Assembly (NCBI RefSeq): GCF_000741135.1
Contig: NZ_JGYU01000002.1
Coordinates: 334,985 to 398,984, forward strand
Reading direction: 5' to 3'
DNA from: Bifidobacterium choerinum
GTDB lineage: Bacteria; Actinomycetota; Actinomycetes; Actinomycetales; Bifidobacteriaceae
DNA length: 64,000 bases
Below are positions 50,629 to 62,115 of the stretch, in pieces (within the stretch, counting starts at the first letter, position 1; each line of letters starts with the position of its first letter). The notes under the pieces were generated by a model that saw nothing but the letters and a program-made list of their open reading frames with translations, made no database searches and was not told the DNA's origin. A program made the position numbers and the translations under genes.

Positions 50629-51177
50629 TCAGATGCCAGGGATCAGGCCGCCGGGAGGATCGATCGTCAGATAACCCTCCTCGAGGTCCACGTCGGGCAC
50701 GAGGTCGATGACGAAGGGCACGAGCGCGGTCTTCTCGTCGCCGACCGGCTCGGCCAGGCGGATCTTGAGCAGCCACTGCGCGCCCTCGATCATGTCGACG
50801 ACGTTGCCGAGGACACGGCCGTCCGACTTGAGCCGCGCCTCGAGGCCGACGATGTCCTTCGGATAGAACTCGTCCTCCTCGAGCTCCCACGGCTCGCCGT
50901 AGAGGACCGTGCCGCCCAGCGCCTCGGCCGCGTTGCGGTCGTCGACGCCTTCAAGCTTGATGTACCAGCGGTTCTTGAACGTGCGCGCGCCCTCGACGAC
51001 GTATTCGTCGGCGGCGCCCTTCGTGAACAGCGGCGAGCCGGGGGCGAAACGCTCCTCGGGTTCGTCGGTGAACAGCTGCACGCTCACTTCGCCTTTGAGT
51101 CCCTGCGCGCGTCCGATACGACAGACCCTCAGCAGCTCGGGCTGTTGAGGGTCCATCGGTGAAGATTCATGATTCAC
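50629..51177 (-). CDS. rimM: Ribosome maturation factor RimM
   Basis: A 182-residue protein aiding 30S subunit assembly. The N-terminal barrel begins LLRVCRIGRAQGLKGEVSVQLFTDEPEERF, the hallmark GKP.G.kG block with local differences; the PRC-barrel half has DEFYPKDIVGLEA, and VPFVIDLVPDVDLEEGYL ends the family core. The GTG at 51177 overlaps the khpA stop (GTGA); ATG 51156 is an alternative start. It belongs to the rpsP-khpA-rimM unit. Confidence 0.93.
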   Translation of the reverse strand: MNHESSPMDPQQPELLRVCRIGRAQGLKGEVSVQLFTDEPEERFAPGSPLFTKGAADEYVVEGARTFKNRWYIKLEGVDDRNAAEALGGTVLYGEPWELEEDEFYPKDIVGLEARLKSDGRVLGNVVDMIEGAQWLLKIRLAEPVGDEKTALVPFVIDLVPDVDLEEGYLTIDPPGGLIPGI

Positions 51178-51407
51178 TTGCGCACATCCATGATGTCGAC
51201 GCGCACCTTGTGGTCGGCCATCGCCTGCACCACGGTGCGGATCGCGTTGGCGGTGCGGCCGTTGCGGCCGATCACACGTCCGATGTCCTCAGGATTGACG
51301 CGCACGCGAATCAGCTCACCACGCGTGTTCTCATGGGACTTGACCGAAACGTCGTCAGGGAAATCGACGATGTTCTTAATCAGATGTTCCACGACTTGAG
51401 CAAGCAT
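51174..51407 (-). CDS. khpA: KH-domain RNA-binding protein KhpA
   Basis: A 77-residue single KH-domain protein (YlqC/KhpA). VNPEDIGRVIGRNGRTANAIRTV holds the GxxG RNA-binding loop (GRNG). It binds RNA together with KhpB in other bacteria and influences cell division and translation. It starts two bases after the rpsP stop and overlaps rimM by four bases, so translation is probably coupled. Confidence 0.95.
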   Translation of the reverse strand: MLAQVVEHLIKNIVDFPDDVSVKSHENTRGELIRVRVNPEDIGRVIGRNGRTANAIRTVVQAMADHKVRVDIMDVRK

Positions 51408-51409
51408 GA

Positions 51410-51889
51410 TCAGACGGCTTCCGGCGCGGACTCTTCAGGATCGGCGAACTCGACCTTCTCGTCGGCCTTCTGCTCGGCAGCGGCGTCGGCGTCGGTGGCG
51501 GCCTCGTTGGCCTTGAGCTCGGCTTCGGCCTTCGCGGCCTTGAGCTTCTGCGCCTTCGTGTCGGCCTCTTCGATGAGCGTGGCCGCATCCGGCTTCGCGG
51601 CGACGGTCTTCAGCGTGCCCTCGGCACCTTTGAGGCCCTTGAACTTCTGCCAGTCGCCGGTGATCTTGAGGAGGTTGCGGACCTGGTCGGTCGGCTGGGC
51701 GCCGACGCCGAGCCAGTACTGCGCGCGATCGGAATCGATCTCGATCGTCGAAGGCTGCGTGTTCGGGTTGTACAGACCGATCTCCTCGATGGCCTGGCCG
51801 TCACGCTTGTTGCGCGAATCCATGACGACGACGCGGTACACGGCATAGAACTTCTTGCCCATGCGCTTGAGACGAATCTTGGTTGCCAA
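51410..51889 (-). CDS. rpsP: Ribosomal protein bS16 with long acidic/Ala-rich tail
   Basis: A 159-residue small-subunit protein. The start is TTG at 51889: [21 protein letters not shown] follows directly and AAGGAG lies seven bases before it; no ATG or GTG is available in place. The bS16 core (residues 1-85, including [19 protein letters not shown]) is followed by a tail of about 70 residues rich in Ala, Glu, Lys and Asp, a feature of actinobacterial bS16. Confidence 0.95.
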   Translation of the reverse strand: MATKIRLKRMGKKFYAVYRVVVMDSRNKRDGQAIEEIGLYNPNTQPSTIEIDSDRAQYWLGVGAQPTDQVRNLLKITGDWQKFKGLKGAEGTLKTVAAKPDAATLIEEADTKAQKLKAAKAEAELKANEAATDADAAAEQKADEKVEFADPEESAPEAV

Positions 51890-55588
<3,699 letters not shown>

Positions 55589-55594
55589 GCGACG

Positions 55595-57028
55595 TCAGTC
55601 GGCGTCCGATCCGTCCTGCTGCGCGGCGCGGATATGGTCGCGGGCGCGCTCGCGGGCGAGCGGCGGCAGCGAATCCGGCCACGTCTCGCCGGCGCCGGCG
55701 TTGAGCGGCGTCGGATGGTCGATGATCGTCAACGTCGCGGCGAGCGCGAGATGGTCGGTGCCATGCACCTCGATCGCGCGTACGTCGGAGGCGGTCAGAT
55801 AGTCGGTGAACAGCACATGGTCGAGCACGATGCGCGGCCACTTGAGCCAGCGTGGATAGGTCGGGTGCAGGCCGCGCGCGTCGGTGAGCGCCGCGTCGTG
55901 GAAGCCGGCGGCGAGCAACTTGCGGAAGCTCGGATGGGCGATGCTCGCGTTGAAGTCGCCCATGACGACGTTGATCGTCTCATGTTCGGGCGTCTGCGCG
56001 GCGGCCGCGGCGGCTGTGTCTGCTGCGTTGGCTGTGTCGACCGCGTCGCCCGCGTGGCCCGCGTGGCCGGCGTGGCCGGCGTGGCCGGCGTGGCCGTGGC
56101 GCGCGGCGCGGTCGGCCGTCGCGGAGCGCGCGGAGATTCCGGCCTGCGTGAACGAATCGTCATGGGAGTCGTCCTTGGTTGCGGCGGTCGCGGCTGCGCG
56201 GTTCGCCGCGTCGATCGCCGCGAGCGTCGGGTATTTCTCGCGCGGCTCGTCCTTCGGATGGCGGATCAGTGCGCGCAGGCCGATGATGCCCGCCGACCAG
56301 TCGCGGCAGCCGCGCATCGGCGACTTCGGATGGGCGGCTGCGAAGGTGATGTCGCGCGTCGACGAGAACGGGATCGTCATCGTCGGCACGTCGGCGGCCG
56401 GAATCGGCACGCCGGTCGGTGTGCTCGCCGACGGTTCGACGCGCATCCAGACGCCGTTGAAGCCGCCGTTGTCGGTCGGCAGCGCCTCGCCGAGCTCATG
56501 GTAGGGCAGCAGCGCGTCGAGCCCGGCGGCCTTGAGACGCGCGACGAGGTCCCCACTGAGCTCCTGCAGCGCGAGGACGGCGACGTCCTCGTCGCGCACG
56601 AGGGCGATGATCTGCTCGGCGTCGGCGCGGCCGTAACGGCAGTTGAGCGTCAGCACGCGGAACTGGCCGCGGTCGGGATGCGATTTGCGCGGGCGGGAGG
56701 CAGCGTCCGTCTTGCCGGCCGCGCGCGCCTTGCGGGCGGCAAGACGGCGCGCGAGCGCGGCCGCCGTGTTCGGCGCCTTGATGTCGTTGAGCCAATAGGC
56801 GGACTGCCGCATCAGCGACGCGATGAGCATGACGGCGGCACAGATCGTGAACGGCCAGTCATGCAGGCAGACGCCGACGATCGCGAGCGCGGTGAAGGGG
56901 ATCCACAGGAACGGCGTCAGCGCGATCAGATAGGGCAGCGGCCGGTGGCCATCCCAGCCGGCGGGCAGCTCGGTGAGCGCAAGCCACGCGACCAGCACGA
57001 TCAGCACGATCCACATCGCGACGAGCAT
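55595..57028 (-). CDS. Membrane-anchored endonuclease/exonuclease/phosphatase family protein
   Basis: A 477-residue protein with two to three N-terminal membrane helices (MLVAMWIVLIVLVAWLAL, PYLIALTPFLWIPFTAL) and a C-terminal EEP domain (about residues 125-465). Catalytic features: LNCRYGRAD, ALQELSGDL with Glu, MGDFNA, VLDHVLF, and GTDHLALA in place of SDH. Function may be a nuclease or a phosphodiesterase/phosphatase. Between catalytic blocks is a low-complexity insertion with five GHA triplets (about residues 310-345). AAAGG precedes ATG 57028. Its stop is six bases from the lacZ stop. Confidence 0.85.
   Translation of the reverse strand: MLVAMWIVLIVLVAWLALTELPAGWDGHRPLPYLIALTPFLWIPFTALAIVGVCLHDWPFTICAAVMLIASLMRQSAYWLNDIKAPNTAAALARRLAARKARAAGKTDAASRPRKSHPDRGQFRVLTLNCRYGRADAEQIIALVRDEDVAVLALQELSGDLVARLKAAGLDALLPYHELGEALPTDNGGFNGVWMRVEPSASTPTGVPIPAADVPTMTIPFSSTRDITFAAAHPKSPMRGCRDWSAGIIGLRALIRHPKDEPREKYPTLAAIDAANRAAATAATKDDSHDDSFTQAGISARSATADRAARHGHAGHAGHAGHAGHAGDAVDTANAADTAAAAAAQTPEHETINVVMGDFNASIAHPSFRKLLAAGFHDAALTDARGLHPTYPRWLKWPRIVLDHVLFTDYLTASDVRAIEVHGTDHLALAATLTIIDHPTPLNAGAGETWPDSLPPLARERARDHIRAAQQDGSDAD
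56050..56102. repeat. 9-bp tandem repeat inside the EEP gene
   Basis: The unit GCGTGGCCG occurs about five times in a row with minor variation. On the coding (minus) strand it encodes repeated Gly-His-Ala. Confidence 0.7.
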
Positions 57029-57093
57029 CGGGAAACCTTTCTGTAGAGCGCGCTGAGTTCGGCGCACGGTCAAATCAAACGGTCAATCAAACA

Positions 57094-57122
57094 GAGGGCG
57101 ACTGCTGTCGGCAGTCGCCCTC
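57094..57122 (-). terminator. 12-bp perfect hairpin after ffh
   Basis: GAGGGCGACTGC (57094-57105) pairs with 57111-57122 around a five-base loop, just after the ffh stop on the minus strand. Confidence 0.6.
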
Positions 57123-57140
57123 GCATCGGGAACGGACGGA

Positions 57141-58778
57141 TCAGTTGCCGCCGAGCAGGCCGCCGAGGCCGCCGCCGAGATTCGGCGGAAGGTCGGCGCC
57201 GCCGAGCATCCCCTGCAGCTCGTCGGGCAGCTGCGGCGTCTTCGGCTTCTTGACGAAGGCGGAACCGGAGGCGCTCGGCTTGCCGGACAGACGTGCGCGC
57301 AGCGCCTGCTCCTCGGCCTCGCGCTTCATCGGGTTGCCGGACTTCGACCCGCCCTTCTTGCCTTTCTTGCCCTTCTTGGCGTTCTTGCGGCTCGAGCCGC
57401 CGCCGAAGCCGCCCATCGCGCCGAAACCGGCTTTGTTGCTCATGCGCTTCATCATCTTCGACGCCTGTTCGAAGCGCTGCAGCAGCGCGTTGACGGCGGA
57501 GACGGTCACGCCCGAGCCGTAGGCGATGCGCGCACGACGCGACCCGTCGATGATCTTCGGGTTGCGGCGCTCCTCGGGCGTCATCGAACGGATGATCGCC
57601 TCGGTGCGGTCGATCTCGCGCTCGTCGAACTGCTCAAGCTCCTTGCGATGCTGCGCCATGCCCGGAATCATGCCGAGCAGCGACTTCATCGAGCCGAGCT
57701 TACGCACCTGCTGCAGCTGCGCGAGGAAGTCATCGAGGCCGAAATCACCTTCGGCCATCTTCTCGGCGGCCTTGCGCGTCTGCTCCTCGTCGAATTCGCG
57801 CTGCGCCTGCTCGATGAGCGTCAGGATGTCGCCCATGTCGAGGATGCGCGACGCCATACGATCAGGATGGAAGACCTCGAAGTCCTTGAGGCCCTCGCCG
57901 TTCGACGCGAACAGGATCGGCTTGCCGGTCACCGACGCGACCGACAGCGCGGCGCCGCCACGCGCGTCGCCGTCGAGCTTCGAGAGCACGACGCCGGTGA
58001 AGTCGACGCCCTCGTCGAAGGCCTGCGCGGTGCGCACCGCGTCCTGGCCGATCATCGCGTCGATGACGAAAAGAATCTCGTTCGGCTGCACGGCATCGCG
58101 GATGTCGCGCGCCTGCTTCATCAGCGTCTCGTCGACGCCGAGACGACCCGCCGTATCGATGATGACGGTGTCGTAGAGCTTCTGGCGCGCGTATTCGATC
58201 GAATCACGCGCGACCTTGACCGGATCGCCATGCGTCTCGCCGGGGGCGGAAACCGCTTCGCCGCCCGCGGACTGCACGCCCTTCTCGGGTGCGTACACCG
58301 GCACGCCGGCGCGCTCGCCGACGACCTCAAGCTGCGTCACCGCGTTCGGACGCTGCAGATCGGCCGCGACGAGCAGCGGCGTGTGGCCCGACTCCTTGAG
58401 CCAGTAGCCGAGCTTGCCGGCGAGCGTCGTCTTGCCGGCGCCCTGCAGGCCCGCGAGCATGATGATCGTCGGCGGCGTCTTCGCAAAATTCAGCGGACGA
58501 TCGACGCCCTGACCGAGGATGTCGGTGAGCTCGCCGTTGACGATCTTGACGACCTGCTGCGCCGGGTTGAGCGCCTCGGAGACCTCGGCGCCGAGCGCGC
58601 GTTCGCGCACACGCGCCGTGAACGAACGCACGACGTCGAGCGAGACGTCCGCGTCGAGCAGCGCGCGGCGGATCTCGCGGATCGTGCCGTCGATGTCCGC
58701 TTCGGAAAGCTTGCCTTTGCTCTTGAGATGCTTGAACGCGTTCGAGAGCCTGTCTGTAAGAGAACTGAATGCTGCCAT
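57141..58778 (-). CDS. ffh: Signal recognition particle protein Ffh
   Basis: A 545-residue SRP GTPase that targets membrane proteins to the translocon. N domain (residues 1-90), then G domain with P-loop GLQGAGKTT (about residue 107), DTAGR, and TKLDG-type motif SKLDGDARGGA, and the Met-rich M domain (MKSLLGMIPGM..., MKRMSNKAGFG). The C-terminus is a Gly/Lys/Ser-rich extension. ATG 58778 has TAGAAT ten bases upstream and no ribosome binding site. The EEP gene downstream is on the same strand. Confidence 0.96.
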   Translation of the reverse strand: MAAFSSLTDRLSNAFKHLKSKGKLSEADIDGTIREIRRALLDADVSLDVVRSFTARVRERALGAEVSEALNPAQQVVKIVNGELTDILGQGVDRPLNFAKTPPTIIMLAGLQGAGKTTLAGKLGYWLKESGHTPLLVAADLQRPNAVTQLEVVGERAGVPVYAPEKGVQSAGGEAVSAPGETHGDPVKVARDSIEYARQKLYDTVIIDTAGRLGVDETLMKQARDIRDAVQPNEILFVIDAMIGQDAVRTAQAFDEGVDFTGVVLSKLDGDARGGAALSVASVTGKPILFASNGEGLKDFEVFHPDRMASRILDMGDILTLIEQAQREFDEEQTRKAAEKMAEGDFGLDDFLAQLQQVRKLGSMKSLLGMIPGMAQHRKELEQFDEREIDRTEAIIRSMTPEERRNPKIIDGSRRARIAYGSGVTVSAVNALLQRFEQASKMMKRMSNKAGFGAMGGFGGGSSRKNAKKGKKGKKGGSKSGNPMKREAEEQALRARLSGKPSASGSAFVKKPKTPQLPDELQGMLGGADLPPNLGGGLGGLLGGN

Positions 58779-58788
58779 AGTGGGTACG

Positions 58789-58794
58789 ATTCTA
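58789..58794 (-). promoter_or_regulatory. -10 element of ffh promoter
   Basis: TAGAAT (minus strand) ten bases upstream of ATG 58778. Confidence 0.4.
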
Positions 58795-59062
58795 GCGTGT
58801 TGAGGGGAAATCGTGCAGCTTGCGCACCGGAACTCCACGACGATGCGCGCGTTCACTACACTGGTGGGAGTGCGCCGACGGAGCGCACGGAGCAGTGCGC
58901 GGATGAGGCGCACCGATGGCGGGAGGATCCGCACGCGACGCCGGCGCGGCGTCATGCGGGCACGGACGCGGTCGTACGGACAACATCGGGCGGATGGATG
59001 GCGCGTGGGAAGCGCACGGGCGCACAGGCACACAAGCGCACACAGGTACACAAGGAGGCGGC

Positions 59063-59968
59063 ATGCATCAGAAGAGAATCGAACAGCAGGCGTTGAAGGT
59101 CGGCATCATCGTCAACATCGTCATGGTCGTCGCCGGATTCTTCGTGTTTTTCGTCACCGGACTCAAATCGATGTTCCTCGACGCGTCGTTCACCGTCATC
59201 TCGGTCATCTCGGGCGGCGTCGCGGCGTATCTGTCGAAGAAGACGGTTCGCGTGAGCGAACGGTTCCCGAACGGCATGTTCGCGCTCGAGCCGATCTACG
59301 CGATCTGCAAGTCGATCTTCACGATCTGCCTGCTGCTGTTCTCGTTCCTCGACGTGCTTCGCGTCGCGATCGACTACTTCGCATACGGCGAGGGCGAGCG
59401 GCTGAGCTTCGGGCCGGTCATCATCTACCAGATCGCCGCCGTCAGCGTATGCCTCGTGCTCGTGTGGTACTACCGTGCGCGCAACCGCTCGATCGGCAAC
59501 GCGAGCCTGATGCTCAAGGCGGAGGCGAACGGCACATGGATCGACGGCATGATCTCGCTCGGCATCGGCGTCGTCGCCGTGCTGCTGTACTTCCTTCCGG
59601 ACGGGACGCCGTTCGACTTCCTGCACTACACCGGCGACTTCTTCATCACGACGATCATCGTCGCATTGACGATCAAGGAGCCGGTCGTCGTGCTGCGCGA
59701 CGCCTTCGTCGAACTCGTCGGCGGCACGCACGACGACGAGGAGATCTCCGCGTTCGTCACGCGCGAGGTCGAGGCGCATCTGCCGGAGCAGATTGTCATG
59801 GAGAAGCTCCACGTGTTCAAGACCGGCATGAACTTCGACGTCGACATCTTCATCGGCAGCACGCAGGGCAGTGTGCGGATGGAGGAACTCGTCGGCGCGC
59901 GGCAGACGATCGAGCAGGCGCTCGAGCCGAAACTGCACATCGTCAACGTCGACTTCGTCTTCGAGTAA
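59063..59968 (+). CDS. CDF-like cation transporter with atypical metal-site residues
   Basis: A 301-residue membrane protein with six predicted helices and a C-terminal soluble domain (HDDEEISAFVTREVEAHLPEQI...MNFDVDIFIG...VRMEELVGARQTIEQAL), the layout of cation diffusion facilitators. The transport-site residues differ: helix 2 reads FLDASFTVISV instead of DxxHSxxD, and helix 5 reads KAEANGTWIDGMIS instead of HxxxD. Two of four usual ligands are therefore replaced. It may carry another ion or not be a metal exporter. AAGGAGG precedes ATG 59063. Confidence 0.78.
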   Translation: MHQKRIEQQALKVGIIVNIVMVVAGFFVFFVTGLKSMFLDASFTVISVISGGVAAYLSKKTVRVSERFPNGMFALEPIYAICKSIFTICLLLFSFLDVLRVAIDYFAYGEGERLSFGPVIIYQIAAVSVCLVLVWYYRARNRSIGNASLMLKAEANGTWIDGMISLGIGVVAVLLYFLPDGTPFDFLHYTGDFFITTIIVALTIKEPVVVLRDAFVELVGGTHDDEEISAFVTREVEAHLPEQIVMEKLHVFKTGMNFDVDIFIGSTQGSVRMEELVGARQTIEQALEPKLHIVNVDFVFE

Positions 59969-59985
59969 GGCCGTCTGCAGGTGGG

Positions 59986-60037
59986 CTTGCGCACAGACGA
60001 CCGTTTGGGGTGTCGGGAATGGTCGTCTGCGCGCAAG
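59986..60037. repeat. 17-bp inverted repeat, related in layout to 13960-14068
   Basis: CTTGCGCACAGACGACC (59986-60002) pairs with 60021-60037 with one mismatch. The flank GTGGG(C/T)TT(G/A)CGC(A/G)CAGA matches the start of the unit at 13960. It lies between convergent genes and can terminate both. Confidence 0.6.
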
Positions 60038-60119
60038 GGCGGACGAGATCCGCCGGGGATGGGCGAACGGTGTCAGAGGACGACGGGGCGCGTGCGGCGA
60101 TGCGATGGCCGCGCGATCA

Positions 60120-61778
60120 TCAGTTGAGCGTCCACGAGGAGCCGGCCGGTCCGTCCTCGATCATGATGCCGAGCTTGGCGAGGCCGTCGCGGATCTTGTC
60201 GGCCGTCGCGAAGTCCTTCGCCTTGCGGGCGGCGGCGCGCGCCTCGAGCTGCGCGTCGATCAGTGCGCCGAGCGTCGCGCGAGCCTTGTCTTCGCCGCCT
60301 TTCGCATCGCCGCCGTCGATCCACGGTTCGGCGAGCGGGTCGAGGCCGAGCGTGTCGAGCATCGCGCGGACGTTGACGAGTGCCGTGCGCAGCGCGGCGT
60401 GCTTACGGCCGTCCGCGTCGTCGTCGAGGTCGGCGATCAACGTGTTGCCGGCGCGCAGCTGCGTGAAGATGGCGGCGGTTGCACGTGAAACATTGATGTC
60501 GTCGTTCATCGCGGCGACGAAGTCCACCGGCAGCTCGTCGGCGGTCACGGCGGTGATCTCGTCACGCGACGGCTGTTCGCCGAGCGCGTCGCCGGCATGT
60601 TCGATGTAGTTCATGACGCGGTCGTAGGCGGCCTGCGCCTCGGCGAGCGTCTGGTCGGACCATTCGAGCATCGAACGGTACTGCACTGCGCCGAGCGCGT
60701 AACGCACGACCCATGCGGAGTGCTTGGCGAGCACGACCGGCACCGCGAGGCCGTTGCCGAGCGACTTGCTCATCTTCTCGCCCTTCGCCGTCACCCACGC
60801 CGAATGCATCCAGCGGTTGGCCGTGCGGTAGCCGGCCGCGCGCGTCTGCGCCATCTCGTTCTCGTGGTGCGGGAAACGCAGGTCGAGGCCGCCGCCGTGG
60901 ATGTCGAACATGCCGTCAAGGTAGCGGTAGCTCATCGCCGAGCATTCGATGTGCCAGCCGGGGCGGCCGGTGCCGAACGGCGTCTTCCAGCGCGCGTCGG
61001 CCGGATCGGTTGGCTTCGGGCGCTTCCACAGCGCGAAGTCGCGCGGGTCGCGCTTGTCTTCGGACAGGTCGGCCGGGTCGGTCGGGTTGTACTTGTCCTC
61101 GCCGGTCATGTCGACCGACGGTCCCATGCGGTCGGCGACGGCGGCCGCCTCGTCGACCTCGGTCGTCTGCTTCTGATGCGTCAGCTCGCCGTAGTGCGGC
61201 CATGACGTGACGTCGAAGTAGACGTCGCCGGTCAGTTCGCCGTGCTCGTCGCGGATGACGTAGGCGTGGCCGTTGTCGATGATGCGCTCGATCAGATGGA
61301 TCATGTCCATGATGTGGCCGGTCGCTCGCGGTTCGTAGGTCGGCGGCAGCACGCCGAGCCTGTCGTACGCGTCGGTGAACTCCTGCTCGTAGTGGTAGGC
61401 GCGTGCCCACCAGCGCTGGCCGGCCGCGGCCGCCTTGTCGAGAATCTTGTCGTCGATGTCGGTGACGTTGCGGATGAACGTGACATGGTAGCCGAGCTTG
61501 AGGAACCAGCGGCGGATGATGTCGAAGGCGACGCCGGCGCGGATGTGGCCGATATGCGGCGAGCTCTGCACCGTTGCGCCGCACACGTAGATGCCCACGT
61601 TGCCAGGCTTGATCGGCTCGAAACGGCTGATCGCATGCGTCGCCGTGTCATAGAGTTTCAGGTCGACGGCCGCGTTCGCGACGCCGCCGTCGCCGGCCAT
61701 CAGCGTCTCGGCGAACTGCTTGTCCGTGGAGACGCCGGAAGTGTTGGCATTGCTTGCTTCGTGGGAATGCTCGGTCAT
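60120..61778 (-). CDS. cysS: Cysteinyl-tRNA synthetase
   Basis: A 552-residue class I synthetase. [17 protein letters not shown] holds the first Zn-binding Cys and the HIGH-type motif (about residues 65-80); GWHIECSAM and HHENEMAQ supply the other Zn ligands; [12 protein letters not shown] is the KMSKS loop (about residue 342). The insertion with [13 protein letters not shown] lies between them. Start ATG 61778 is preceded by TACGCT six bases upstream, a leaderless layout. A 50-residue acidic region precedes the core. Confidence 0.95.
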   Translation of the reverse strand: MTEHSHEASNANTSGVSTDKQFAETLMAGDGGVANAAVDLKLYDTATHAISRFEPIKPGNVGIYVCGATVQSSPHIGHIRAGVAFDIIRRWFLKLGYHVTFIRNVTDIDDKILDKAAAAGQRWWARAYHYEQEFTDAYDRLGVLPPTYEPRATGHIMDMIHLIERIIDNGHAYVIRDEHGELTGDVYFDVTSWPHYGELTHQKQTTEVDEAAAVADRMGPSVDMTGEDKYNPTDPADLSEDKRDPRDFALWKRPKPTDPADARWKTPFGTGRPGWHIECSAMSYRYLDGMFDIHGGGLDLRFPHHENEMAQTRAAGYRTANRWMHSAWVTAKGEKMSKSLGNGLAVPVVLAKHSAWVVRYALGAVQYRSMLEWSDQTLAEAQAAYDRVMNYIEHAGDALGEQPSRDEITAVTADELPVDFVAAMNDDINVSRATAAIFTQLRAGNTLIADLDDDADGRKHAALRTALVNVRAMLDTLGLDPLAEPWIDGGDAKGGEDKARATLGALIDAQLEARAAARKAKDFATADKIRDGLAKLGIMIEDGPAGSSWTLN

Positions 61779-62115
61779 GGTTCGAGCGTATTGCGTTTTG
61801 TAGACAAGCGGCATGCGGATATGGACGGGCATCAGACGGGTGCGAACGGGCATGGGCGGGCGTCAGACAGCCTGCGGCGAAGGTATCTCGGCTGGGAAGG
61901 AGCATTTTCTTCGTTATGGGCAGGTATACCGACCGAACAGGGCCGGCCGCCGGCAGGTATACCCGGTGCCGCCGGAGAAAATGCTCCTCCTAAGCCGAGA
62001 TACCCTCGGACGGCGCCCGAAAGAGCGTTCGTGCGGCATCTTGGGACGCCCGGACGCGCTCGATGGGACGCCCGAGACGCTCGAAGACGCTCAACATGTG
62101 CTCAACGGACCGCCG
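61779..62115. other. 337-bp intergenic region with a long inverted repeat
   Basis: Between the cysS start and the ABC-F gene's end, mainly non-coding. It contains the 29-bp imperfect inverted repeat at 61882-62004 and, within it, two copies of the palindrome GGCAGGTATACC. No gene is recognised. Confidence 0.5.
61882..62004. repeat. Long inverted repeat (29-bp arms) with internal GGTATACC palindromes
   Basis: Arms 61882-61910 and 61976-62004 pair at about 25 of 29 positions (ends GGTATCTCGGCT and AGCCGAGATACC). The 65-base interior carries two GGCAGGTATACC copies. This resembles a small mobile-element or terminator structure. Confidence 0.6.

Noticed and set aside
56050..56102. CRISPR-like array
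   Set aside because: The repeats are 9 bp, contiguous and in-frame within a gene, without spacers.
58779..59051. 91-residue N-terminal extension of Ffh
   Set aside because: The extension is Arg/Pro-rich and Ffh N domains begin at the MAAFSSLTDRL segment, which has its own promoter signal.
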